Source: Flavipsychrobacter sp. (GTDB taxonomy: Bacteria; Bacteroidota; Bacteroidia; Chitinophagales; Chitinophagaceae). From it: 64,000 nt of DNA. The notes beneath the pieces were generated by a model. It saw only the letters and a program-made list of their open reading frames with translations. It had not been told where the DNA came from and searched no databases. Position 1 is the first letter of the stretch, and each line of letters begins with the position of its first letter. The position numbers and the translations under genes were made by a program. The stretch lies in assembly GCA_016787265.1 (NCBI GenBank), contig JAEUVF010000005.1, forward strand, positions 310,001-374,000. The letters are read 5' to 3'. Shown here piece after piece: positions 1 through 8,412 of this stretch.

Positions 1-635
1 GCCCGGGCCAGTTTGATTTCCAACGCACCGGAGCTTTCTCCCGTCAGGAAATTCAGGGTAATGGCTTGCTGCATCTTCAGGAATCGGGGCAGTTCCATCG
101 CCTCAGTAGCAGATACCAGGATGCGTTTCTTCAAAGCAGGCAGACTGCCCACTACGAAGGACATTTCCTCTTCAAATCCAAACTCTACGGATTTATCAAA
201 TTCATCCAGCACCAGGGTGTGGATGGTGTCGGTTTTAATGTTCTCGCGACGGATATGATCTCCCAGTCGGCCTGGTGTGCCCACAATAATAGCAGGGGCT
301 TCGAGCAGGTTGTTTTCTTCAATTTCTCTTTTATGGCCGCCATAACAGGCCGTCACTTTCAACCCTGTTCCCATTTTTTTTGCCACGTCTTCAATTTGAA
401 GGGCCAGTTCCCGTGAGGGTGCAATGATCAGGGCCTGCGTTCCTTTTTTATCCGGATCAATCTGGTCGAGTACCGGTAAGAGATAAGCCAGGGTTTTACC
501 TGATCCGGTTGCAGAAAGCAGGATGATGTTTTCCTGCTCGCGGTTGGCGGCCAGCGAGGCTTCCTGCATGGGATTGAGTGATTTGATCTTAAAGGCGGCC
601 AGAATCGATTCCAGCGAATAAAAAGGAGTAGACAT
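1..635 (-). CDS. DEAD/DEAH-box RNA helicase, 3' part cut by window edge
   Basis: ATP-dependent RNA helicase of superfamily 2; only the first 211 codons are present because the gene runs off the left edge. The translation shows a Q-motif-like NPMQ (residues 21-24), Walker A ATGSGKT (42-48), PSREL (73-77), TPGRL (120-124), a motif II reading DEFD (144-147) where the family usually has DEAD, and SAT (175-177). This is the complete first RecA-like lobe; the second lobe lies outside the window. The ATG at 635 is chosen because it gives MSTPFYSLES followed at once by the Q-motif, and a perfect TAGCTTTG promoter box lies 4 bp upstream, implying a leaderless or nearly leaderless mRNA. Likely role is RNA remodelling, for example ribosome assembly or mRNA turnover; the specific substrate cannot be told. 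Confidence 0.93.
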   Translation of the reverse strand, partial: MSTPFYSLESILAAFKIKSLNPMQEASLAANREQENIILLSATGSGKTLAYLLPVLDQIDPDKKGTQALIIAPSRELALQIEDVAKKMGTGLKVTACYGGHKREIEENNLLEAPAIIVGTPGRLGDHIRRENIKTDTIHTLVLDEFDKSVEFGFEEEMSFVVGSLPALKKRILVSATEAMELPRFLKMQQAITLNFLTGESSGALEIKLAR

Positions 636-639
636 GGCG

Positions 640-647
640 CAAAGCTA
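640..647 (-). promoter_or_regulatory. Bacteroidota -7 promoter box for the helicase gene
   Basis: Read on the minus strand this is TAGCTTTG, a full match to the Bacteroidota sigma-ABfr -7 consensus TAnnTTTG. It ends 4 bp before the helicase ATG, so transcription should start at or just before the start codon. I see no clear -33 TTG at the expected distance. Confidence 0.6.
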
Positions 648-699
648 GTTTAGTTTGGGGGAAGAGGCTAAATTGCCTGAAATAATCAGGCAGAACCGA

Positions 700-1176
700 A
701 TGAAAGCGGCTACGGTACACGAGATCAAGGAAGCCTTGCAGGCACTTCCGCCCGGCAAACTGGTGGATATCACCCTGCGGCTCGCGAAATTTAAAAAGGA
801 AAACAAGGAGTTGCTGTCCTACCTGCTTTTTGAGTCGGAGGAAACAGATCGCTACGTGGGGGAACTCAAGCTGGAAATGGAAACGGAGTTCGCCACGATG
901 AATATTTCCCATGTCTATTTTGCCAAAAAGACCCTCCGCAAGATTCTCCGGAATGTCAACAAACAGGCGCGATATATTGGTAACAAAGAATCCGAAACCG
1001 CGCTCCTGTTGCATTACCTGCGCTTGCTCAAAGATTCCGGATTGCCGGTACAAAAAACGCCGGTCCTGATGAATCTCTATCTCATGCAGTTGAAAAAAAC
1101 AAAAAAGCTGATCGAGTCGCTGCACGAGGATCTGCAATACGAATACCTCCGCCTCTGGAAGAAACTGGCTGCCTGA
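700..1176 (+). CDS. conserved hypothetical cytosolic protein
   Basis: A 158-residue protein without signal peptide or membrane segment. It is rich in Lys, Glu and Leu and looks almost entirely helical (for example KLVDITLRLAKFKKENKELL), with no recognised catalytic motif. The frame can be extended upstream to a TTG at 655, but the ATG at 700 is preferred. It is divergent from the helicase, and the 64 bp between them hold the helicase promoter. The next gene follows after 26 bp on the same strand. I do not recognise the family and assign no function. Confidence 0.75.
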   Translation: MKAATVHEIKEALQALPPGKLVDITLRLAKFKKENKELLSYLLFESEETDRYVGELKLEMETEFATMNISHVYFAKKTLRKILRNVNKQARYIGNKESETALLLHYLRLLKDSGLPVQKTPVLMNLYLMQLKKTKKLIESLHEDLQYEYLRLWKKLAA

Positions 1177-1202
1177 TGCCCGGGGTTCTGTACTTTTAGG
1201 GC

Positions 1203-1589
1203 ATGAAAGACTTCAAGAAATATTTCATGATTCCGGTTGATCCGGAGCAACTCTATCGCACATTGACCAACCCGGCTACCGTACAATTGTGGGCAGGTGC
1301 AGATGCGGTGATGTCAGAAGAACCGGATTCCGAATTTTCCTTGTGGGAAGAAAGTATTGTGGGTAAAAACCTGGAATTCGAACCCGGTAAAAAGATTGTG
1401 CAGGAATGGTATTTCGGGGAAGATGCAGAAGCCTCTTCCATTGTCACCATTAAATTACACGAACACAAACAGGGCACTTCTATGGAAGTGCGCCAGACCA
1501 ATATTCCGGATGATGTCTACGATGAAATCACCGAAGGCTGGGAGCAAGTGTATGTTGCTTCCCTGCTTGATTTTTATTCAGAAGGATAA
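1203..1589 (+). CDS. SRPBCC / AHSA1-like domain protein
   Basis: A 128-residue single-domain protein that fits the START/SRPBCC hydrophobic-pocket fold, in the Hsp90-activator-like (AHSA1) branch. The pattern visible is an N-terminal strand (KKYFMIPVDPEQLYRTLTNP), the usual alpha segment with W before ADAV, a central FSLWEESIVGKN strand pair, PGKKIVQEW, and a C-terminal amphipathic helix with EGWEQVYVASLLDF. Such proteins bind small hydrophobic ligands; the ligand here is unknown. A weak promoter-like TACTTTTA lies at 1191-1198. Its 3' end faces the aldo/keto reductase gene, 6 bp away. Confidence 0.82.
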   Translation: MKDFKKYFMIPVDPEQLYRTLTNPATVQLWAGADAVMSEEPDSEFSLWEESIVGKNLEFEPGKKIVQEWYFGEDAEASSIVTIKLHEHKQGTSMEVRQTNIPDDVYDEITEGWEQVYVASLLDFYSEG

Positions 1590-1595
1590 GCCTGG

Positions 1596-2492
1596 CTAAC
1601 GGTGATCCGCATAGGTTTTTGCCGGCGCGATCGCTTCTACTTCCTCCAGTGCAGCAGCAGGTACTAGTTGGTTAATAGCGGTTACTGCCTGTTCTAGCTG
1701 TTCCATGGTGCGAATCCCGATCACAGCAGCTCCAATAGCCGGTTTGGATAAGGCATAGTGAATAGCCACTGATTCCGGTTCCACCTCATAGCGTTTAGCG
1801 ATTTCCGTTAGTTGCAACCGGATGCTGTTTACTTCGGTGGCAGTATGTCCGAGATAATCTTTGCCAGGTTTATTGATCAGCATACCGCTGGCCAGTGTTC
1901 CTCTTGCCAATACGCTAATCTTGTTGGAAGCGAGTAGAGGCAGACAAATTTCTTCCGGCCTCCGGTCCAGCACGCTGTATTGCATCATTACACTACTGAT
2001 CTGGCTCTTCTGTACGTATTGCCTGATCACATTCGGACGGATAGAGGAGATGCCATAATACCGGATCTTGCCGGCTGCTTTCAGGATTTCAAATGCTTCA
2101 ATCGTTTCGTCAATGGGGTCTTCAATCGTTCCGCCATGTAACTGATAGAGATCAATGCGATCGGTTTTTAATCGCCTTAAAGAAGCTTCCACTGCCTGAA
2201 GTATGTACTCCTTGCGCGGGTTCCAATCCCAGCCGCTGCCATCTTCCCGCCACTGGTTACCTACCTTGGTGGCGATGAATACCTTGTTGCGATGAGGCTT
2301 CAGCAGGCTGCCGATCAACTCTTCATTCGCGCCCTGCTCATAGAGATCAGCCGTATCAAAATAATTGATGCCACCATCGAGGGCGGCATCAATTATGGAG
2401 GCAGCAGAGGCTTGTCCCGCTTTGAGCGACATACACCCAAATCCGATCTGGCTTAGCTGCTCTGTAGTAGTTCCCAAATAATGATACTTCAT
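1596..2492 (-). CDS. aldo/keto reductase
   Basis: An NADPH-dependent aldo/keto reductase of 298 residues, normal for the (beta/alpha)8 family. The catalytic tetrad is readable: Asp46 and Tyr51 in FDTADLY, Lys76 in ATKVG, and His119 in YQLHGG. The natural substrate cannot be deduced. It is the last gene of a leftward group: its ATG is only 10 bp after the rtcB stop, and rtcB follows the AAA ATPase by 4 bp, so the three are probably cotranscribed. Why a carbonyl reductase travels with an RNA ligase is not obvious; it may simply be a local neighbour. Confidence 0.92.
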   Translation of the reverse strand: MKYHYLGTTTEQLSQIGFGCMSLKAGQASAASIIDAALDGGINYFDTADLYEQGANEELIGSLLKPHRNKVFIATKVGNQWREDGSGWDWNPRKEYILQAVEASLRRLKTDRIDLYQLHGGTIEDPIDETIEAFEILKAAGKIRYYGISSIRPNVIRQYVQKSQISSVMMQYSVLDRRPEEICLPLLASNKISVLARGTLASGMLINKPGKDYLGHTATEVNSIRLQLTEIAKRYEVEPESVAIHYALSKPAIGAAVIGIRTMEQLEQAVTAINQLVPAAALEEVEAIAPAKTYADHR

Positions 2493-2502
2493 AGTTGTTC
2501 GT

Positions 2503-3702
2503 TTAATGTCCGTCCATCTTCACGATTCTGGGTTGAAAACTACCCAAAATTGATACAAGATCCGTTTGACAGGCCATCACTTCTTCCAGGTTTTTATAGG
2601 CCTGGGGTGCTTCATCCACACCACCGCCGATCAGGCTGACATTGGCTTCTCTCAGGGCCAGCTTCATGGCGGATCTGGTGATGGATTCATTGGCAGCGCG
2701 ACGACTCATCTGTCTTCCAGCTCCATGTGAAGCAGATTGCAAAGAAGATGCCGCGCCCTTTCCTTTCACAATATAACCGGGGGCAGTCATGGAACCGGGA
2801 ATGATGCCCAGTACATTTTCTCCAGCCGGTGTAGCGCCTTTCCGGTGAACAATCAGCTCTTCGCCGTTGATCATTTCCTTCCAGGCAAAATTGTGATGGT
2901 TCTGTACCGCGACTACTGGTTTCTCTCCAATTGCTTTCGCAATTTTTTTGTGAATCAGTTCATGACAGGCGGCGGAATAATCGCCGGCCAGATTCATGGC
3001 AGCCCAGTATTCAGCACCTGCTTCCTCTTCGAGGTATAACCACGACAGGTGTTTGCTTTCCCCCTGCAATCGGCGGGTGGAGATTGCGAGCTGCGTATAG
3101 TGCTGCGCGATCTTTGCCCCCAGTGCACGTGATCCCGAATGAGACAGGAGTCCCAGCCATTCACCTGCTGGCATGCCAAGCGTGCTGTCTTTTTCCTCAA
3201 TTTTCACGATCCCGAATTCCACAAAGTGATTGCCACTTCCGGAGCTTCCCAGTTGTTTCCAGGCCCGGGTGTGCAGGTACTTGAGAAAAGGGATCTCGAA
3301 AAAGAGCCGGTTGTCCATCACCGCATGATCGGGTGAACGATCAAACTGTTTGCTGCTTCCAAACAGGGTTTGTTCATCCAGTATGCGTTCAAAAAAACCG
3401 GGTTTCTGGTTAAGTACAGCCCCTTTTACAGGAAAGATACTCAGTGCCATCCGGCAGCCGATATCAACGCCTACGCCATAGGGGATGACGGCATTTTTAG
3501 TGGCGAGCACACCGCCTATCGGTAATCCATAACCGTGGTGTGCATCCGGCATCAGTGCACCGGCCACGCTGATGGGTAAGCGCGCAGCCTGGTACATCTG
3601 GTGCAGGGCAGATTCTTCAATTTGTTTCCGGCCATATATATTGAATTGAATACCCTGTGTATTCAGGGATGATTCAACGGCCGATGGTAATTTATTTTCC
3701 AT
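2503..3702 (-). CDS. rtcB: RtcB-family RNA-splicing/repair ligase
   Basis: GTP- and Mn-dependent ligase joining RNA 2',3'-cyclic phosphate or 3'-phosphate ends to 5'-OH ends. At 399 residues it is close to the length of E. coli RtcB. The metal-binding and catalytic motifs are present: MPDAHHGYGLPIG (51-63), GVGVDIGC with Cys83, GSGNHFVEF (155-163), HSGSR (188-192), NHHN (268-271), and SHGAGRQMSR with His326, the histidine guanylylated in the family. The protein should therefore be active. It lies 4 bp downstream of an AAA ATPase and 10 bp upstream of an aldo/keto reductase. The usual E. coli partners rtcA and rtcR are absent from this window. Confidence 0.95.
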   Translation of the reverse strand: MENKLPSAVESSLNTQGIQFNIYGRKQIEESALHQMYQAARLPISVAGALMPDAHHGYGLPIGGVLATKNAVIPYGVGVDIGCRMALSIFPVKGAVLNQKPGFFERILDEQTLFGSSKQFDRSPDHAVMDNRLFFEIPFLKYLHTRAWKQLGSSGSGNHFVEFGIVKIEEKDSTLGMPAGEWLGLLSHSGSRALGAKIAQHYTQLAISTRRLQGESKHLSWLYLEEEAGAEYWAAMNLAGDYSAACHELIHKKIAKAIGEKPVVAVQNHHNFAWKEMINGEELIVHRKGATPAGENVLGIIPGSMTAPGYIVKGKGAASSLQSASHGAGRQMSRRAANESITRSAMKLALREANVSLIGGGVDEAPQAYKNLEEVMACQTDLVSILGSFQPRIVKMDGH

Positions 3703-3706
3703 TTTT

Positions 3707-4828
3707 TTAATTGGTGGCCAGTACCCTTCGGAACCCCATCACTTGTGTTTTTTTGGGTTCGTAGTTGGTAGCAGCCGGGTTCAATAATTCTGCCAGCGAA
3801 ACCGGTGCATCGATGCTTGTTTCGATGTTCAGTTTACCAGCCAGTTGTTTTGCTTTGTCGACGCTTAGTTTGCCGAATTCATATTGGGCAATCAGTCGTC
3901 CTTTTCTTAATAAGGCAGGATCCACCAGGTGCAGTGCACTGTTGAACGTACAGATAATCTGAACATTCAGGCAATCACTCAACAAGCCATCACTCAGATT
4001 CAGCAGGTTGCTGACAGAATGATTGGATTGATAGGTGCGATCCAGGATGATATTCTCTGCATCTTCAATCACCAGGATGGAGTTTGGGTGTTCGATCAGC
4101 AGATCCATAAAATCCGGATTCATCAGGTTGCCTGCAACAGAAGGAGAAAGGAACAAAACTTTTTTTCTCACTTTCCCGATCAGGTAACGCAGGTAGGTTG
4201 TTTTACCGGTACCTGGTAATCCGTGCAGGAGTACAATTCCTTTGTCCTGCTCTTTCAGTAACCGTTCCTGAATCTTTGCATCCACCTCGATGAAATCATC
4301 GTTGTAATACAAATTCAGATCCAGTTCGCTGGGTTGGATGTTGAGCGGTTTCAGATCTAATCCATAGTTGTTGGAATTGATTATGTGAATCTGGTGCTGA
4401 CCTTCTTCTTTTTCTTTTGGAAAATCAACCAATGCTTGCATGATTTGCTCAGCACGATCATGATCCAATACATCGTACGCCAACTCGGCGAAATCTCTGC
4501 CCAGTTCAACCAGTATCTTTCCTTCCAACTCAACAATACTCAGTGTGAATTCCTGTCTTTGCTGCTCCCAGTTATAGAAGTTGCTTTGATGTACCTGAAT
4601 AACTTTTCCTGCAGCATTTGTTAATAAATATTCCAGCGCTTTACCCGGATCGATATTGTTGATAAAGAGTACGGATGGTGCTTTGCCGAATCTGTACAGG
4701 TAATAGGATTTTACTTCCAGGTAACTGTTATAGAACAGATCGGATTGAATATTGACTTCTGATCCGTTCACGATTGCGCGCACGATATCTCTTATCCGCT
4801 GAATAGCGGATGCTAAAATTGTGTTCAT
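3707..4828 (-). CDS. AAA family ATPase, operon partner of rtcB
   Basis: A 373-residue protein with an N-terminal region of about 170 residues that I do not recognise, then one AAA module: Walker A GLPGTGKT (203-210), Walker B ILVIEDAE (251-258), sensor-1-like IICTFNS (291-297) and a DPALLRKGR segment (303-311) carrying candidate arginine fingers. The Walker B second acidic residue is present (ED), so ATP hydrolysis is expected. It is the first gene of the AAA-rtcB-reductase group. No sigma-54 or CARF domain is visible, so it is not the classical RtcR activator. An inference is that it remodels or delivers substrate to RtcB. A terminator hairpin ends 26 bp before its ATG. Confidence 0.88.
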   Translation of the reverse strand: MNTILASAIQRIRDIVRAIVNGSEVNIQSDLFYNSYLEVKSYYLYRFGKAPSVLFINNIDPGKALEYLLTNAAGKVIQVHQSNFYNWEQQRQEFTLSIVELEGKILVELGRDFAELAYDVLDHDRAEQIMQALVDFPKEKEEGQHQIHIINSNNYGLDLKPLNIQPSELDLNLYYNDDFIEVDAKIQERLLKEQDKGIVLLHGLPGTGKTTYLRYLIGKVRKKVLFLSPSVAGNLMNPDFMDLLIEHPNSILVIEDAENIILDRTYQSNHSVSNLLNLSDGLLSDCLNVQIICTFNSALHLVDPALLRKGRLIAQYEFGKLSVDKAKQLAGKLNIETSIDAPVSLAELLNPAATNYEPKKTQVMGFRRVLATN

Positions 4829-4853
4829 AAAAAATTGATTGAATAGAAATAAA

Positions 4854-4878
4854 AAACCCCGCTGTTTCGGCGGGGTTT
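4854..4878 (-). terminator. intrinsic terminator, possible attenuator before the AAA-rtcB operon
   Basis: A 9-bp perfect stem (4854-4862 with 4870-4878) closes a 7-nt loop; on the minus strand it is followed by six T. It lies directly downstream of the 30-codon reading frame and only 26 bp before the AAA ATPase start. No TAnnTTTG box is visible between the hairpin and that start, so either it is an attenuator that some transcripts pass, or the operon has a promoter I cannot recognise. Confidence 0.75.
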
Positions 4879-4897
4879 CTATACTGAAGTTGTTCGC

Positions 4898-4990
4898 TTA
4901 ACGATTGGGAACAAACCACACCCCGCGCTGAAATGCACAGCCAGAAAGGCTTTCAGCGGTATGTTTACGATATGTATTAAAGCGGGGCAT
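4898..4990 (-). CDS. candidate 30-residue small protein or leader peptide
   Basis: An ATG-to-TAA reading frame of 30 residues starting MPRFNTYRKHTAES and ending RGVWFVPNR. It is basic (five Arg, one Lys), has one Cys, and lacks a hydrophobic segment. It is supported by context: a promoter-like TTG-18 bp-CATCTTTG lies 28 bp upstream, a strong terminator separates it from the gene before it, and another terminator follows its stop by about 20 bp. It could be an independent micro-protein, a leader peptide for the AAA-rtcB operon, or a chance frame inside a small RNA. I see no run of rare or identical codons that would mark a classical amino-acid attenuator. Confidence 0.4.
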   Translation of the reverse strand: MPRFNTYRKHTAESLSGCAFQRGVWFVPNR

Positions 4991-5017
4991 TGTTTCTGTT
5001 TTTAAAATTTGTGAATG

Positions 5018-5046
5018 CAAAGATGGTTTAATTTTTCTGATTTCAA
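5018..5046 (-). promoter_or_regulatory. putative Bacteroidota promoter for the small transcript
   Basis: On the minus strand a TTG (5046-5044, within TTTTG) is followed after 18 bp by CATCTTTG (5025-5018), one mismatch from TAnnTTTG. Transcription would begin around 5012 and give a leader of roughly 20 nt before the ATG at 4990. Confidence 0.45.
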
Positions 5047-5075
5047 AATAGTTGATGAAAAAATTAATGCAAGAA

Positions 5076-5106
5076 AGAGGCCGTTCGTGAAATGCGAACG
5101 GCCTCT
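5076..5106 (-). terminator. intrinsic terminator after the KGYYS-repeat gene
   Basis: A perfect 12-bp inverted repeat (5076-5087 with 5095-5106) with a 7-nt loop, followed on the minus strand by TTTCTTGC. It begins about 29 bp after the stop codon of the leftward gene at 5135-5434. It insulates that gene from the small transcript downstream. Confidence 0.75.
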
Positions 5107-5134
5107 GTATATAGGAACCAACCTCAACCACTAT

Positions 5135-5434
5135 TTACTGAATGCTATAGTACCCTTTTCTTACCGGAGAGACATCACCTATTACTACAATTGTTGTTGG
5201 AGTTGGTAATTTCTCATTGTTCCGGCCGATGGAGTAATAGCCTTTTTTAACTTCCGGGGCTTTTCTGCTGATTGCAGTTTCGCTTACCGGTTTTTTGTTG
5301 GAAGGCAGTTCAGTTGCTTTGTTTTTCATGGAATAATATCCTTTCTGTACGGTTTTTACAGGTTGTTTGTCCTGTGCTGATACTGCTCCGAATGTTATTG
5401 TTGCTATTAATAGTGTACATGCTAATTTTTTCAT
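5135..5434 (-). CDS. small secreted protein with three KGYYS repeats
   Basis: A 99-residue protein. The start at 5434 is chosen because it gives a normal signal peptide (MKKLACTLLIATITFGAVSAQ, cleavage expected before or after the final Gln); an upstream in-frame start would add 17 unlikely residues. The mature part is short, basic and low in complexity, and carries the motif KGYYS three times (QKGYYSMK, KKGYYSIG and the C-terminal RKGYYSIQ), each preceded by Lys or Arg and spaced by about 30 residues. No enzyme or binding domain is recognised. It is probably exported to the periplasm or beyond, and it has its own strong terminator. Confidence 0.7.
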   Translation of the reverse strand: MKKLACTLLIATITFGAVSAQDKQPVKTVQKGYYSMKNKATELPSNKKPVSETAISRKAPEVKKGYYSIGRNNEKLPTPTTIVVIGDVSPVRKGYYSIQ

Positions 5435-5475
5435 GCTACTTAATTGATGGATTAAAAAATAAATGATACGATTGG

Positions 5476-5503
5476 CTGACGTCATCTGAATCAGATGCGT
5501 CAG
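5476..5503. promoter_or_regulatory. dyad upstream of the KGYYS-repeat gene
   Basis: A 28-bp imperfect palindrome: CTGACG, a one-base bulge, CATCTGA, a central A, then TCAGATG and CGTCAG. It lies 41 bp upstream of the start at 5434 and 23 bp downstream of the stop of the gene at 5527-5853. No T-run follows on either strand, so a protein-binding site is as likely as a weak terminator. Confidence 0.35.
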
Positions 5504-5526
5504 TTAGAAGAAGGAAAAAATCTTGA

Positions 5527-5853
5527 TTAAATCAGGAGACTTCGATGTTGCAGGTAAAGGGGAGTGGGTGTTTCAAAATGAAACCCTGGACTGAGCTGCG
5601 CCTGTTTTACAAGGTTGGTTGAGGCAACCGGTTGCGCATTAAAAAGGTCTGATGACAATAGTTGGGCTGCCTGTACCCTGGTACGGTAATGAAGGAAATG
5701 CTCCTCCTGTTTTTCTTCCGTTGCGGATCTTTGATCTCCGTTGCTGGTGGTCTCAGTAAGGGAAGCAGGATCCACCAACTGCTGAAGTGCGGCACCAGGC
5801 AAACTTGCCACCAGGAACAACAGACCGAGCAATATGGTTAGGATTCTTTTCAT
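5527..5853 (-). CDS. small secreted protein of unknown function
   Basis: A 108-residue protein with an N-terminal signal sequence (MKRILTILLGLLFLVASLPG) and a polar mature part. The ATG at 5853 is preferred over an upstream TTG. A perfect TATCTTTG promoter box lies 9 bp before it. The C-terminal region holds an HYRTRVQAAQLL segment and ends in PTPLYLQHRSLLI. No domain is recognised, and no cysteine or obvious metal-binding cluster is present. Confidence 0.6.
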   Translation of the reverse strand: MKRILTILLGLLFLVASLPGAALQQLVDPASLTETTSNGDQRSATEEKQEEHFLHYRTRVQAAQLLSSDLFNAQPVASTNLVKQAQLSPGFHFETPTPLYLQHRSLLI

Positions 5854-5862
5854 TTTGTTATG

Positions 5863-5870
5863 CAAAGATA
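5863..5870 (-). promoter_or_regulatory. -7 promoter box for the gene at 5527-5853
   Basis: Minus-strand TATCTTTG, a full match to TAnnTTTG, 9 bp upstream of the ATG at 5853. The expected 5' leader is only a few nucleotides. Confidence 0.55.
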
Positions 5871-5913
5871 CTAGTGCCCAGGCCCTTACTTATTTAGATT
5901 TTTGTTAAAACGT

Positions 5914-5937
5914 TTCACTCCGCCGCGGCGGGGTGAA
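5914..5937 (-). terminator. GC-rich terminator of the GH5 gene
   Basis: A near-perfect 24-nt palindrome (5914-5925 with 5926-5937, one non-Watson-Crick pair) that begins one base after the GH5 stop codon. On the minus strand it is followed by ACGTTTTAAC, a short T-rich stretch. Confidence 0.55.
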
Positions 5938-5938
5938 G

Positions 5939-6889
5939 TTATCTGCTGAATTGGCGGAGGAAGGAGCGGGTAAGGATCCCGGATTGTTTTAGATCGCTTT
6001 CCTTCCAGCCTCCTTCAGATGAGGCGGCGGGGTTCAGAACCGAGCAGGTTTCATCCTTATCTGAAACCGACCAGGTTACCCAGCTGATCTTATTTTTTTC
6101 TGACCAGTCGATCCAGCGTTTCCACTCTTCTTCATTCAGCGGACCATTACCTGTTGCTTCCATGCCGGCGGATTCGGATATAAACAGAGGAATGCCTTTT
6201 GACAGCGCATACTCACCCCGATCGCGCAGCAACTGCTTATGTGTGGCAGCATAATAATGCAGGGTGTACATGATATTCGTCTGCCCTTTAATTGGGTCAT
6301 CTGCAACTAGGTGCAAATCCTGGTCCCAATGCGGATTACCAACCAATATAATGTTATCGGTATCAATGGCCCGGATTGTTTTAATCAATTCAACAGAATA
6401 AGCTTTTACTTCTTCCCAGCTTTCCTGGTCCGGTTCATTGAAAATTTCATAAATAATATGCGGGTAGTTGCCATATCGCGAAGCAATCTCTTTAAAAAAT
6501 GCCTTCGCCTCTTCTAATTGAATATTGTGCGAATGCCAGTCGACAATGACATAGATATTTTGCTCAATCGCTGCCCTGATTACAGTTTCAATGGCTTTCA
6601 TTGATGTCGCTTTCGCATGCAGGTATCCGTTAGGTTTGGGTTCAATCCCCATGGCAGCACGCACCAGGTCCACTTTCCAATCTTCGTGTAGCCATTTCAC
6701 GGCACCTGCAGTATAAAATCTGGGCCAGAAATTATGCCAGCCAAAACTTATGCCCCTAAGGATAACAGGGTTACCCTGTTGATCACAGAGTTGGGTTCCG
6801 GTTACCTGCAGCTGTCCATATTTTTTAACGGGTTGTGCAAACAGGAGAGCGGGCAAAAAAATCACAATGAGAATGATATACCGGCGCAT
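5939..6889 (-). CDS. secreted glycoside hydrolase family 5 (endoglucanase-like)
   Basis: A retaining beta-glycanase of 316 residues with a signal peptide (MRRYIILIVIFLPALLFAQ). The TIM barrel has clear GH5 subfamily-2-like signatures: LRGISFGWHNFWP near residues 44-56, YVIVDWHSHN (113-122), IYEIFNEPD with the acid/base Glu152, TLHYYAATH (209-217), FISESAG with the nucleophile Glu239, and a WVTWSVSDK segment near the end. Likely substrate is a beta-1,4-glucan or related hemicellulose, exported to the periplasm or surface. It has no carbohydrate-binding module, stands alone outside the SusC/D locus, and ends at a GC-rich hairpin. Confidence 0.92.
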   Translation of the reverse strand: MRRYIILIVIFLPALLFAQPVKKYGQLQVTGTQLCDQQGNPVILRGISFGWHNFWPRFYTAGAVKWLHEDWKVDLVRAAMGIEPKPNGYLHAKATSMKAIETVIRAAIEQNIYVIVDWHSHNIQLEEAKAFFKEIASRYGNYPHIIYEIFNEPDQESWEEVKAYSVELIKTIRAIDTDNIILVGNPHWDQDLHLVADDPIKGQTNIMYTLHYYAATHKQLLRDRGEYALSKGIPLFISESAGMEATGNGPLNEEEWKRWIDWSEKNKISWVTWSVSDKDETCSVLNPAASSEGGWKESDLKQSGILTRSFLRQFSR

Positions 6890-6970
6890 GTTTCGTTGAT
6901 TGATTAACAGAAAGTTCCTTAATCTGCAAAAATGCCGGGTTGGGTGGATAAGAATTCAACAGCTTTGGAT

Positions 6971-6997
6971 AAAAAAACACCACATTGCTGTGGTGTT
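6971..6997 (-). terminator. intrinsic terminator of metY
   Basis: A 9-bp perfect stem (6976-6984 with 6989-6997) and a 4-nt loop, followed on the minus strand by a seven-T run (6977-6971). It lies about 65 bp after the metY stop, beyond the palindromic repeat. Confidence 0.75.
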
Positions 6998-7010
6998 GTA
7001 ATTTATTCGT

Positions 7011-7051
7011 CACCGGTCGGGTGCCACCGGTCGGGTGCCACCCGACCGGTG
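7011..7051. repeat. GC-rich repeat: two direct copies plus one inverted copy
   Basis: CACCGGTCGGGTGC occurs twice in tandem (7011-7024 and 7025-7038) and is followed by the inverted form CACCCGACCGGTG (7039-7051). The second copy and the inverted copy form a 13-bp near-perfect palindrome; the first copy can pair with the same arm instead, so two exclusive hairpins are possible. It sits between the metY stop and its terminator. It resembles REP-like intergenic palindromes, but only one instance was noticed here. Confidence 0.7.
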
Positions 7052-7062
7052 AAGTGAAGAAC

Positions 7063-8385
<1,323 letters not shown>

Positions 8386-8412
8386 CTAGGAATTGTAAAT
8401 CAAGTGGACAAT

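Noticed and set aside
589..1137. 182-codon minus-strand frame opposite the hypothetical gene at 700-1176
   Set aside because: It overlaps the helicase start and promoter and is rich in Phe/Gln without domain signals, so the plus-strand helical protein is preferred.
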